This document shows, in pieces, positions 8,199-16,705 of a stretch of 50,779 nt of DNA (the stretch's first letter is position 1; each line of letters opens with the position of its first letter). Source of the stretch: Clostridiales bacterium. GTDB taxonomy: Bacteria > Bacillota > Clostridia > Oscillospirales > Oscillospiraceae. Below the pieces are notes generated by a model. It was not told the DNA's origin and searched no databases. It was given only the letters and a program-made list of their open reading frames with translations. The translations under genes were made by a program, and so were the position numbers. The stretch lies in the NCBI GenBank assembly GCA_022774865.1, contig JALFLH010000004.1:1-50779 (forward strand). The letters are read 5' to 3'.

Positions 8199-9221
8199 TT
8201 ATTGATTGGCTTCCAGATCATAAAGCCGCAGTTTTTCGTCGTATACCGCCGCGATGGCAGGATCCTGCCGGTGATCCTCCAGACCATGCTGCCCGGACAG
8301 AATATCCGCAAAAAAGGCAGACAGCTTGGTGGCACCGGAAAGGTTGAGGTGCAGGCCGCCGTCATAGGTATCCGTGGAATAGTCGATTCCAATTTCCTCC
8401 GTATAATCAAGAAAATTGTAGAATTTCAGACCGTTTGCCTCTGCATAATCTTCAATCTGTGCATCATACTCGTCGTACCAGTAGGGATATACGCTGGGCG
8501 CTTTGATCAGAATCAGTTCTGTTCCGTTCTGCTGGCAAAGCGTGCGGATTTTGTCCAGATACGTGTAGCAGAGATCGCTGAACCGGTAATCCGCCAGTAT
8601 CCGCTTGGCCGGAAGATTCTCCACCGGATTGACCGCTTTGTTCATCAGGTGTCCGTTCCAGGTGTTGTCTCTGGTTTTGAACAGGTAAGCAACGTCCTCC
8701 CCGGTCAGCTCATCAAAACGGGAATGATAGCGCAGAATCGGAAACACATAGGACCAGAAGCTCTCCTCCTCCGTCATGGAGGCGCAAATAATTCCGATTT
8801 TTTCGTCCGACCAGCGCATTTTGTCAATGGTCAGCCGGTTATAGGCTTCGCTGACCGGCGCGTCGTAGCGCATGGCGTTGACATTGTATACCACAGCCTT
8901 TGGCGTCTCATATTGAAAGGTCTCTTTGAGGATGTAGTAGGACTGCCAGATGAGCTGCTGGGGTGAGCCACGCACATAGGCGGTGATTCCCGCCTCCCGG
9001 TACATCTCCATGGGTGAGAAATTGGCATACACCTCACAGTCACCCAGAAAAACCACATCGTGTCCGCCCGCTTCCCGATAGTATTGGGAGATCATGCTTC
9101 CTTCCACCAAACTCTCCATATATTTGGGCTGAAGCAGCATGGTTGCCAGACTCAACAGCATCAAAAATGCCAGCACCACCGCCGTCACGGACAGCACATT
9201 TTTCAGAAGCTTCGCTTTCAT
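8199..9221 (-). CDS. SGNH/DltD-like membrane-anchored protein (right copy)
   Basis: This protein has one N-terminal membrane helix (about residues 9-30) and an extracellular SGNH-like domain. Block I is VFLGDCEVYANFSP, with Cys 62 in the nucleophile position. The C-terminal Asp/His motif is YDGGLHLNLSG. It is closely similar to the left copy over its whole length. ATG 9221 is chosen because AGGAGG lies 9 bases upstream and the hydrophobic anchor follows; a longer frame to 9290 would overlap the MBOAT gene. It probably works with the adjacent MBOAT to acylate an envelope polymer. Confidence 0.85.
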   Translation of the reverse strand: MKAKLLKNVLSVTAVVLAFLMLLSLATMLLQPKYMESLVEGSMISQYYREAGGHDVVFLGDCEVYANFSPMEMYREAGITAYVRGSPQQLIWQSYYILKETFQYETPKAVVYNVNAMRYDAPVSEAYNRLTIDKMRWSDEKIGIICASMTEEESFWSYVFPILRYHSRFDELTGEDVAYLFKTRDNTWNGHLMNKAVNPVENLPAKRILADYRFSDLCYTYLDKIRTLCQQNGTELILIKAPSVYPYWYDEYDAQIEDYAEANGLKFYNFLDYTEEIGIDYSTDTYDGGLHLNLSGATKLSAFFADILSGQHGLEDHRQDPAIAAVYDEKLRLYDLEANQ

Positions 9222-9234
9222 CCCGGAAATCCTC

Positions 9235-10497
9235 CTAAAATCTGCTGTAAATGAAAGCGCCCGCGTCAAAGCCAATGCCATACATTCCAAAAATCAGAAC
9301 GGCCAGACCCAATGCGCCAATCACCGCCACCCGCCCGGCAGGGCAAAGTGTGTAAAAACGCCGGTTGATCCGATTTCGGAGGCCATCGTAGGCCCAGAGC
9401 AGGCCAGCGCCGGCAGTCAGCACGATCCATTCGCCCAAATTCAGCCCCAGCGTACCGATTCCAGCAAAGAACGCGCCATAGTTCCAGGTGGTAAACAGGG
9501 AGCCGATCATCTTCAGTGCCGTCATGGAGTCCGGCCAGATGAAAAACGACCACAACAGGCTTACCAGCAGGAAGGTCGCGGCCCGGTTCAGCGTTTTCCA
9601 CCGGGTTTTGCACTTATCACCCAGCGCCACGAAAATGCCGTTGAACAGGCCCCACAGCAGATAGTGCACGCCATGCCACAGGCCTGACACCAGAAATGTC
9701 ACAATGACGTTGATTGTTTTTCGGGCTTTCCCTTTCCGATTGCCGCCCAATGGGATATAGACATAATCCCGCAGCCAGCTTCCAAGCGTCATATGCCACC
9801 GCCGCCAGAATTCCCGGAAGGACTCTGAAAAATAAGGCGCGTCAAAATTTTCGCTCAGGCGGATGCCCAGCATCCGGGAAACCCCCAGCACGAGATCGAT
9901 GCCGCCGGAGAAATCCGCGTAAAGCTGAACGGCGTACAGGAGCATCGCAGCCAGTGCGTAGGCGCCGCGGAACTGTTCCGGATCGCCGGAAACGGCGGAG
10001 ACAATCACCCCCGCTCGGGCGGCAATGACCAGCTTTTTGAACAGGCCCCAAAGGAGCCGGGCTCCGCCGCTTGAAACGCCGTCCCAATCGATGTGACGCT
10101 GCTCAAAAAGAGCCGGTACCATTTTGTCATAGCGCTCAATGGGACCAAGAAAAATGTGGGGCAAATAGGTTACAAACAAACCGTACCGCAGCAGGTTTCG
10201 CTCCGGCTCATATTTTCCCCGGTAGACATCCACATGATAGGAAATGATCTGCAGCGTAAAATAGGAAATGCCAAGAGGCGCCATGAATTCCATTCCGGTC
10301 AACGGCTGGAGCTTCAACACCAGCAGCGCCACCACATTGAACATGACACTGATCCACAGCACCCAGGGGTGCTTGGGAATCAGCCGGCCAGCCAGGTAAC
10401 TCAATCCCGTCACCGCCAGAATATACGCCAGACCGGAAAGCCCGTATCCGGCATAGATGGCCAGTCCGGCCAGGAGAATCAGAAAATTCACTATCAT
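9235..10497 (-). CDS. MBOAT family O-acyltransferase, DltB/AlgI-like (right copy)
   Basis: This 420-residue polytopic membrane protein has the full MBOAT signature: FWRRWHMTLGSWLRDYVYIP near residue 230, then LGGNRKGKA, then VSGLWHGVHYLLWG with the catalytic His. It looks more like standard AlgI/DltB proteins than the left copy, which has changed motifs here. Six bases separate it from the transglutaminase-like gene and 13 from the SGNH gene, so the set is one operon. There is no adenylation or carrier gene in this module, so its acyl donor must come from the left module or from another thioester such as acetyl-CoA. Confidence 0.91.
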   Translation of the reverse strand: MIVNFLILLAGLAIYAGYGLSGLAYILAVTGLSYLAGRLIPKHPWVLWISVMFNVVALLVLKLQPLTGMEFMAPLGISYFTLQIISYHVDVYRGKYEPERNLLRYGLFVTYLPHIFLGPIERYDKMVPALFEQRHIDWDGVSSGGARLLWGLFKKLVIAARAGVIVSAVSGDPEQFRGAYALAAMLLYAVQLYADFSGGIDLVLGVSRMLGIRLSENFDAPYFSESFREFWRRWHMTLGSWLRDYVYIPLGGNRKGKARKTINVIVTFLVSGLWHGVHYLLWGLFNGIFVALGDKCKTRWKTLNRAATFLLVSLLWSFFIWPDSMTALKMIGSLFTTWNYGAFFAGIGTLGLNLGEWIVLTAGAGLLWAYDGLRNRINRRFYTLCPAGRVAVIGALGLAVLIFGMYGIGFDAGAFIYSRF

Positions 10498-10503
10498 AAT
10501 CGC

Positions 10504-12171
10504 TTACTCACAGGCCGGCCACTGGGTTGTGTCCCAAACTCTGCCGCTCAATGTCTCCAGCCGCTGCGTATCGTTCATCAGGCTGTATTTGCCATGCAGC
10601 CTGCTGGGCGTTGCGTCAATGTGCTTCCAGCCATCGCCAATTTTTACGATCAGCCAATAGTGGGTTTTGTTGGTGACCCAAATCAGCCGGCTTTCAATGC
10701 CCTTGCGGTCAAAGATAGCCTTCAGGCACTGAGCGTGTACATAGCAGTTCCCGCCATGGGTGGTAAATCCGTACCATACGGGGTCATCCCCGCCCCATTC
10801 GTGATTGTAACTGATTTTGCGCCTGACATAGTCCCGGATCGTTTCCGGATCGTTGCTGAGGCTGTCCGAAATGGATTGCACCAGCGCCGCGGTATCCTCC
10901 GCATCGTGCTGTACCACGACCTTACGCTTCACCGTTCTCACGTTCCCGGATTTGTCGGAGGAACGGTAGGTAATATAGTAGGTTCCGGCCACATCCAGAT
11001 TCAGGGAGCTGGTGTCACAGGTCACTTTGCAGTTGCCGTCCACCTCATCATAAGCCGTGATACCCGCCAGAAAATCGGGGTTGCTGTGTTTTTCCACCGT
11101 CAAAGTCCCCAGGTCGCCTTTGATCTTCGGCGGGTTCTTATCGTCCGTCACCCAGAGTGTTGTCTCCGCTCTGGTTACGTTGCCGCAGGTGTCCTTCGCC
11201 TCCACCACCACCGTATAGGTGCCCTTGGTGCTCACGTCCAGTTCCGTAACCAGATACACTTCTGCCACGCCGGAAAGATCGGAAACGGACTCTACGAAAT
11301 CCTCCAGCTTTGCCTGCTTTCCGATCATCCGCTGAACCGTTCTGAGTACCAGTTCCGGCCCTTTGGTATCCTGAACCGTAACGGTGCATTGGATTTGCTT
11401 CGCTTCGGTTTCACTGCTGACGGTATACGTGCCCAGACCGCCCGCGTTTATTTCATCCAGTACCGCCTGATCCAGAAGCGGCTCATCCCGTTCCGGATTC
11501 AAAAGGAGCGCCTCTTTCGTCAGTGTATCGCCCAGCTCCAGCGAATAACTCTCCCGCAGCCAGCAGAACGACAACCGGCACTGCCCCTGGGTCGTGTTTC
11601 CGCTTTCGTCCTCCGCAACAACGGTAACCGTCTCATCCCGGTAATCAATGGGGATTACCGGCTCATTCAAATAAGAAATCGATACCCGGGACGCGTCCCG
11701 GACATCTGACACCAGCGCATTTGCCTGCGGCAGTCCCGCATCGGCCATAACCCGATACTCGCTTGCGAACGTAACCGTGGGCGCCGTGGTATCCTCAATT
11801 GTCAGCGTGACCGTTTCCTCCGCGCTGCCATTCCGGAGCACCAGAGAGATGCTGCCAGTTCGGTTCAGATCCACCACTGCGGGATCGGTGACAAAGGCTA
11901 CTTTTTTTGCATTGGCATACTCCGTCATAAAATCGCTGATTTGAACCGCATCCGTTCCCAGTTCGATGGTAAGATCATGAAATTTCGGTTGCCTGGAAAG
12001 CCAGATCTCATAACCGCCCCATGCCGCCGCGGCCAGCGCAAGCACCCCGGCAGCCGCCATACAGGCGATTCCTTTCCCGGATTTCAGAAACTTCCCGGCC
12101 TTGTCCGTCCATGCGCTCCATTGAAAAAAGCTTCCGGCCTTATTCATCCAGATTTTGATTTTCTCTTTCAT
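10504..12171 (-). CDS. Membrane-anchored protein with Ig-like repeats and a transglutaminase-like domain
   Basis: An N-terminal cytoplasmic stretch is followed by a membrane helix (residues 35-52), several Ig/cadherin-like beta domains (recurring D-x-x-G-N-x-x-x and Y-x-I-x-Y patterns such as DKSGNVRTV and YYITYRSSD), and a C-terminal transglutaminase-like domain. The putative triad is Cys 476 (GGNCYVHAQ), His 504 (THYWLIV) and Asp 519 (HIDATP). Such proteins are exported and may act as proteases, amidases or cross-linkers of envelope components. It heads the operon with the right MBOAT, SGNH and lipoprotein genes, which suggests a shared envelope job. The RBS (GAAGAGAAAAG) is weak. Confidence 0.85.
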   Translation of the reverse strand: MKEKIKIWMNKAGSFFQWSAWTDKAGKFLKSGKGIACMAAAGVLALAAAAWGGYEIWLSRQPKFHDLTIELGTDAVQISDFMTEYANAKKVAFVTDPAVVDLNRTGSISLVLRNGSAEETVTLTIEDTTAPTVTFASEYRVMADAGLPQANALVSDVRDASRVSISYLNEPVIPIDYRDETVTVVAEDESGNTTQGQCRLSFCWLRESYSLELGDTLTKEALLLNPERDEPLLDQAVLDEINAGGLGTYTVSSETEAKQIQCTVTVQDTKGPELVLRTVQRMIGKQAKLEDFVESVSDLSGVAEVYLVTELDVSTKGTYTVVVEAKDTCGNVTRAETTLWVTDDKNPPKIKGDLGTLTVEKHSNPDFLAGITAYDEVDGNCKVTCDTSSLNLDVAGTYYITYRSSDKSGNVRTVKRKVVVQHDAEDTAALVQSISDSLSNDPETIRDYVRRKISYNHEWGGDDPVWYGFTTHGGNCYVHAQCLKAIFDRKGIESRLIWVTNKTHYWLIVKIGDGWKHIDATPSRLHGKYSLMNDTQRLETLSGRVWDTTQWPACE

Positions 12172-12228
12172 CTTTTCTCTTCACTTTCCCGTCTCAGAAA
12201 TGCTGAAAAAAGCAAAATTTCTGCTTAC

Positions 12229-12257
12229 AGATTATCACAAACCGCAATTGATTGCAA
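12229..12257 (-). promoter_or_regulatory. Likely promoter of the transglutaminase-MBOAT operon
   Basis: On the minus strand, TTGCAA (12252-12257) and TAATCT (12229-12234) are 17 bases apart, about 60 bases before the transglutaminase-like gene and after the terminator at 12301-12340. The hexamers are fair rather than perfect. Confidence 0.5.
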
Positions 12258-12300
12258 CAGAGAAATGGGAAATGTGGGAAAAAATGTCGGTCTTCCGTTC

Positions 12301-12340
12301 AAAAAAAGCGGACGTACCACAAGCTGTGCAGTACGTCCGC
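12301..12340 (-). terminator. Strong intrinsic terminator after the VanY gene
   Basis: The 10-bp inverted repeat GCGGACGTAC (12308-12317) and GTACGTCCGC (12331-12340) is followed on the minus strand by seven T residues. It lies 7 bases after the VanY-type gene and separates it from the transglutaminase operon. Confidence 0.9.
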
Positions 12341-12346
12341 AGTCGT

Positions 12347-14374
12347 CTACCTGGTTATCACATAACCGTTTTCGTCAAAGGAAAACACGGAATCTCCGAT
12401 TGTCACCGTCTCACCGGTGTAATACGTCCCTTTTCGGGTGCGGTACTTCCATCCGTAATCATCCGCCATCCAGCATTCGGCACTGACTCCATGATATATT
12501 GTGGGCAGTGACAGGCTGGCCCTCGCCTCATTATCCTGAAAATGCCACCATTCGGATATCAGATCGCCAAATCCGGCTCCCTTCATTATTTTTGCCAGCG
12601 TATTAGCCCCGCTGTTGTTTTGGCTCAAGACGGAATAACAGCTCAGATCATGAATGGCGGTCTGCATGGTGATCTCCCGCCCGGTAGCCAAATCCTCCAG
12701 CGTCAAATCCAGCGCGATGCCCAAATTGTGCATGGAGCGTCCCTTGGCCAGAAAATAATTCAGGCCATATTTCCCGTTGGTCATCACCATGTGGTAGGTC
12801 AGAACCTCACCATCTTCAGGTTCAGGGAGCTTCAGTTCATCCGTCTGAACGCCCGTATAGGTCTGCTCCGGCACCGGGTCCTCCAGAATCTTTTCCGTCA
12901 GTTGGTAGATCTGCTGGGTTGCCTTGTTGGGTCGGAAGCTGTCATAGATTTTCAGACGATATCCCTGCTCCACGGCCGCCTGCCCGGCCGAAGCCAGTTT
13001 TTGGGCGGTTGGGTACAGCAGCGGCACCAGATAGCTTCCGTCGGACAGCCTCACATTTTCATACCCCGCCGTGACAACACCCGTTACGTCGGGAATTTCA
13101 AATTCATGTACCATGTAGATGGAGGCCACGCTGTTTGTGATCTCATAACGGCAGAGCGTGCCAAGGTACTCCGAAAGATTGATCAAGCAATAACTGCTGT
13201 CAATGTAACAGGTTTCCCCATTCAGCCGGATGCAGAACATTCCATCCTGTTCCCCCAGAACACAATAGGCTGTGCACGCATTCACGGTTCCCATCGATTC
13301 TGTCCGTCCTGAATCCCGAAACGCCTCCAGATCCTTCACTGGCCAGATGGTTGCGAATACGGCCGATGCCCCGGACGCATACGCGATCTCATCGGAAACG
13401 GCCGCGTAGGGGCTGTCCTCCATTGTCTGGCCGCCAACGGCTACCACCCGATAAGTAAAATTCCCAAAGGGCGCCAGATGGGGACTGGTGTAGCGCCGTT
13501 CTCCGTCTCCGGCGATTTGCGCGACCGTCTGCCACTGGATCGAGTCGGTATCCAGAAGCTGAACCTCATAATGCTCTCCCTTTGTCTCGTCCCAGGTCAG
13601 TGCGAATACATTGTTACCCTGATCCACACACTGCAAATTCAGATTGCGATCCAGCAAATCATCCCGCGTTACCGTCAAACCGGCGGACTGGGTACCATAG
13701 AATTTCAGCCCCGGTTTCTCCCGCATGGCCCGGAAGGACAGCGTACAGCATTCTCCGAACTCCGGAACCGGAAGCGCTCCGTCATCACCAAAGTGAAGCT
13801 CCAGAGAGCCCGTGTCCACCCTTCCCAACTCCGTTCCTTCGCCATCTGAACCCACCAGATCATAGCGGCAGGAATCTCCTTCGCGCATTTGGAAGGAAAT
13901 ACTGACGGTGTCCGTATCCGGGTCTGCCGTCCATTGCAGATTGGTAATCACAGGAATCTGGAAATCCGTCGTGACCTCCATCGCCGGATCGCTGACTCGA
14001 ATCCGCTTCTGCCCAAATACCCGGTACTCCACCTCCGCGCAGACCCGCATGATCAGCTCCCTGTTTTCCGGGAGCCGCGGCAAAACGCATTCGGTACTTC
14101 CGGTGAAAAAGTTCCGGTATACCACTTCCGGTTCCGCATCCTCCGTTTCAGCGGGCAAAAGGAATTCCAGACGGTAGCGATCCGCCTGATCCGCCTCGGG
14201 CCAATGGAGCACCAGTGTTCCGTCTTTTTGCTGTGTAATGATAAATTCGCCTGTCTGAGGCATGGCGCTTCCCGCGCCCCGATAGGGAAGGTAAACACCG
14301 AACGCAACCACCGCAATGCTGATTACCAGTGCCGCGGCAATCCCCAGCAAAACCCATTTCCTGTACTTAGCCAT
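12347..14374 (-). CDS. Membrane-anchored VanY-type D-Ala-D-Ala carboxypeptidase with beta-domain stalk
   Basis: This protein has 675 residues. One membrane helix (residues 9-30) is followed by several fibronectin-III-like beta domains (residues about 40-350) and then an M15B peptidase domain. The zinc and catalytic residues are recognisable: His 549 and Asp 556 in SMHNLGIALDLTL, and Glu 608 and His 611 in SEWWHFQ. A short SH3-like tail follows. The family trims the terminal D-Ala from peptidoglycan stem peptides outside the membrane. There are no vanH/A/X or vanR/S neighbours, so a glycopeptide-resistance role is not suggested. A hairpin terminator lies on each side, so it may be mainly a one-gene unit fed by readthrough. 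Confidence 0.88.
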   Translation of the reverse strand: MAKYRKWVLLGIAAALVISIAVVAFGVYLPYRGAGSAMPQTGEFIITQQKDGTLVLHWPEADQADRYRLEFLLPAETEDAEPEVVYRNFFTGSTECVLPRLPENRELIMRVCAEVEYRVFGQKRIRVSDPAMEVTTDFQIPVITNLQWTADPDTDTVSISFQMREGDSCRYDLVGSDGEGTELGRVDTGSLELHFGDDGALPVPEFGECCTLSFRAMREKPGLKFYGTQSAGLTVTRDDLLDRNLNLQCVDQGNNVFALTWDETKGEHYEVQLLDTDSIQWQTVAQIAGDGERRYTSPHLAPFGNFTYRVVAVGGQTMEDSPYAAVSDEIAYASGASAVFATIWPVKDLEAFRDSGRTESMGTVNACTAYCVLGEQDGMFCIRLNGETCYIDSSYCLINLSEYLGTLCRYEITNSVASIYMVHEFEIPDVTGVVTAGYENVRLSDGSYLVPLLYPTAQKLASAGQAAVEQGYRLKIYDSFRPNKATQQIYQLTEKILEDPVPEQTYTGVQTDELKLPEPEDGEVLTYHMVMTNGKYGLNYFLAKGRSMHNLGIALDLTLEDLATGREITMQTAIHDLSCYSVLSQNNSGANTLAKIMKGAGFGDLISEWWHFQDNEARASLSLPTIYHGVSAECWMADDYGWKYRTRKGTYYTGETVTIGDSVFSFDENGYVITR

Positions 14375-14423
14375 TTCATCCCTCTATTTCTTCCGCCTTC
14401 CCGATACCGGCTATTCGGAAATC

Positions 14424-14454
14424 TCAAAAACGGCACAGGACATCCTGTGCCGTT
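14424..14454 (-). terminator. Intrinsic terminator after the Lgt-like gene
   Basis: AACGGCACAGGA (14429-14440) pairs with TCCTGTGCCGTT (14443-14454), and the minus strand continues with a T run. It lies 12 bases after the Lgt-like stop. As no promoter is obvious before the VanY gene, it may act as an attenuator. Confidence 0.8.
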
Positions 14455-14466
14455 ATGAGGCTAAAA

Positions 14467-15483
14467 TCACTCCATGTTCGCAAGATCCTCAGCCGAAGCC
14501 GGAGTTCTGCCGGTTCGAATTGCCAGATATCGGATCACCAGGGTCAAAATCACGGCAGCAGCAATGCAGCTACCCATAACGCTATAGGCAAACAGCGCCT
14601 GGTTACCGTGACGCTGCACATAGTATTCCATATATCCGGCCACACCCAGCAGTCCGACGAAGCCGACCCAGAGCAGGAAATGGTAAAATCTCAGTCCACC
14701 GTTTTTCACCATCCGTACGGAAAAAACGATCACCGCAAGCACCAATGCCACCGCGCCGAGAATCTGGACAATGCTGATGAAGCCGTTGGAGCGCATAAAG
14801 AGGGAATCATAGCGGGTGCTGTCAAATACAATCTGGCTTCCGCCGTAGGCTGCCAGAAACATCCAGAAAATATCCCCGTCCTTCGGTTTCTTCTTTCTGC
14901 ATCCGCAAACCACCATATAGATGAGCAGCCCCAGCACAATCGCGCCCGTTACAATGGCCTGCAGCATAAAAGTCGCAAGCCGATTCTCCACCACGCCGGA
15001 AACAGCATTGGTGACGGGATAGGCAAAGGGCAGGCCGATTCCGTCCGGCATAATCAGTCCCCGGTCGGAGCTGTTGAAAAACGATGCCAGTCGACCCACC
15101 GCGATTCCGAATCCGCCAGCCACCGCCATGCAGTCCAGCATTTCCGGCAGATTCTTACTGATTTGAAGCAGACGTAACAGGCAGGCTGTCAGGATGCAGC
15201 CCGCAAATACACCCATCAACGCATACCCGCCCCAGGAATAATCAGCCAGCGCGGATTGCATACTGGGATAGCTGTCCGCCCGGCAATACCAGTGAATCAG
15301 CCGTGCGAGGACGGCGGAAATCACCGCCGCCACCGGAACCGCGATGGCAACTGCCAGCAGATTCCCGTTTTTATAAAGGTACAGCGCGGCAAAAATCGCG
15401 ACCGCTGCAGCAACGGCCAGCGTCAGAATCACGGAACTCCAATAAATGAAAGTGCCGCCGCTGATACACGCAATTCTCTCCAT
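14467..15483 (-). CDS. Diverged Lgt-like membrane protein
   Basis: This polytopic protein of 338 residues resembles prolipoprotein diacylglyceryl transferase (Lgt), which adds diacylglycerol to the lipobox Cys. Supporting stretches are VLARLIHWY (58-66), GRLASFFNSSDRG (130-142), YPVTNAVSGVVENR (155-168) and FISIVQI. In a by-eye alignment from memory with E. coli Lgt, the Arg of the signature is kept. The Asn and Glu of GxxGNFxNxE and the His of the HGG motif are replaced (Ser, Ser and Met 90). It may act on a different acceptor or be non-catalytic. It begins 3 bases after the glycosidase-like gene, in the same operon. A housekeeping lgt is expected elsewhere in the genome. Confidence 0.78.
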   Translation of the reverse strand: MERIACISGGTFIYWSSVILTLAVAAAVAIFAALYLYKNGNLLAVAIAVPVAAVISAVLARLIHWYCRADSYPSMQSALADYSWGGYALMGVFAGCILTACLLRLLQISKNLPEMLDCMAVAGGFGIAVGRLASFFNSSDRGLIMPDGIGLPFAYPVTNAVSGVVENRLATFMLQAIVTGAIVLGLLIYMVVCGCRKKKPKDGDIFWMFLAAYGGSQIVFDSTRYDSLFMRSNGFISIVQILGAVALVLAVIVFSVRMVKNGGLRFYHFLLWVGFVGLLGVAGYMEYYVQRHGNQALFAYSVMGSCIAAAVILTLVIRYLAIRTGRTPASAEDLANME

Positions 15484-15486
15484 ATT

Positions 15487-16692
15487 TCAACCTCCGTTCG
15501 GCAGCGCCGTTGCAAAATAGATGATATCGCTGATCCGGCGCTGGGTTCCGAAATCAGGGTAGCTGATCAGATTGCCATCCATGCAGATCACCGTGGTCTG
15601 CCCGCCATCCAGCGCATACGCCTTCTGAACCCCCATGGCTTCCAGATTCCGGGCAAACGCATTGACCGTATCCCGGGAATCAAAGCCCCGACGGGGTTCA
15701 CCCGTCAGATTGACAAACAGGTAATGCAGCGCATCCATCTGACACAGGGCGGCACGGGAGTATTTCTCATCGACCTCACCTACGGGATAGCGTTCAATGG
15801 TTCTTGCCTTTCCGTTTTCCACCAGCACCGGGCCAAAGGCCAGAGAGAAGCGTATGTTGTTTTCGTCCACGAACTGCTGTGCCTGCTCCTGACTTTTCAG
15901 ATCGCCCCGATAGGCAAACAGGAGATTGCCGTCTTTGTCGATGAAGCAGGTATCGAGCTGCTTTCCTTCAAAGCGCTGCACCTTTCCGTCGTAGACTACA
16001 ACGCCGTACCGCCGGAATTTGTAAAAATCTCCCGAAGTGGCCACCACCGCATTGACGCTGGAAGCCATTTCGGTCGTCACATACTGCTTATCAGAGCCAA
16101 ATTCCCCACCGGCCAGAAAGCGGCGGAACTGGGATGGATGCGCCGCCTTGATCTCTGAAATGGTATGTACGCAGCCGTCAATGATCTGCTTCCATGTGAT
16201 TACCAGAAGCGTTTCATCATAATAATAGTAGATCTTGTCGCCCTTCCAGACGGGAGTATCCATGCCGAACAGCAGTTCCTGCCCTTCCAGCAGATCCCGG
16301 GATTCCTCCAGCAGCCACTGAAGCTCCTCCGGGCTGGAAGCCTGACCGTAATGATCGTGATTTGGCTTCGGCGCAACCAGATCACTGTCGCTGAGCCAGT
16401 ACACCTTCTTGATTGACAGCACACCGTCCAGCGCGTTGCTGATCTCATTGGTCATGACCATGTCAAATTTGTCCATAATGTTTACGTCAGTAACCGTTGA
16501 CTGGGCGCGTCTGGATTCCGACCCGCCGGAAAGCAGCAGCCTCCACAATAGAATCCCCGTAAAAACCAGACTGACCATCGCAAGCACGGCACAGAAAACC
16601 CGGTATCCCGGTGATTTTGTCCGTCCGCCGGATTGGACAGGCTGTGACATATCCACAGGCTCACCGCCCTGATTCTGAATCATTTCGGGCAC
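15487..16692 (-). CDS. Membrane-anchored phosphodiester glycosidase (NAGPA-like) domain protein
   Basis: A short cytoplasmic N-terminus and one membrane helix (about residues 30-50) precede an extracellular domain. Its end carries the NAGPA/phosphodiester-glycosidase pattern: NAFARNLEAMGVQKAYALDGG, then QTTVICMDG and RRISDIIYF. The family cleaves sugar-1-phosphodiester bonds such as GlcNAc-1-P capping groups, and bacterial members act on envelope or exopolysaccharide polymers. I chose GTG 16692 because GGGAGG lies 7 bases upstream; a longer frame to 16755 would run into the preceding gene. It lies 13 bases after that gene and 3 bases before the Lgt-like gene. Confidence 0.85.
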   Translation of the reverse strand: MPEMIQNQGGEPVDMSQPVQSGGRTKSPGYRVFCAVLAMVSLVFTGILLWRLLLSGGSESRRAQSTVTDVNIMDKFDMVMTNEISNALDGVLSIKKVYWLSDSDLVAPKPNHDHYGQASSPEELQWLLEESRDLLEGQELLFGMDTPVWKGDKIYYYYDETLLVITWKQIIDGCVHTISEIKAAHPSQFRRFLAGGEFGSDKQYVTTEMASSVNAVVATSGDFYKFRRYGVVVYDGKVQRFEGKQLDTCFIDKDGNLLFAYRGDLKSQEQAQQFVDENNIRFSLAFGPVLVENGKARTIERYPVGEVDEKYSRAALCQMDALHYLFVNLTGEPRRGFDSRDTVNAFARNLEAMGVQKAYALDGGQTTVICMDGNLISYPDFGTQRRISDIIYFATALPNGG

Positions 16693-16705
16693 GGGACACC
16701 CTCCC

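Noticed and set aside
12347..14374. Vancomycin-resistance cluster suggested by VanY-type proteins
   Set aside because: No vanH, vanA/B ligase, vanX or vanRS genes are present; VanY-like peptidases are common in wall metabolism.
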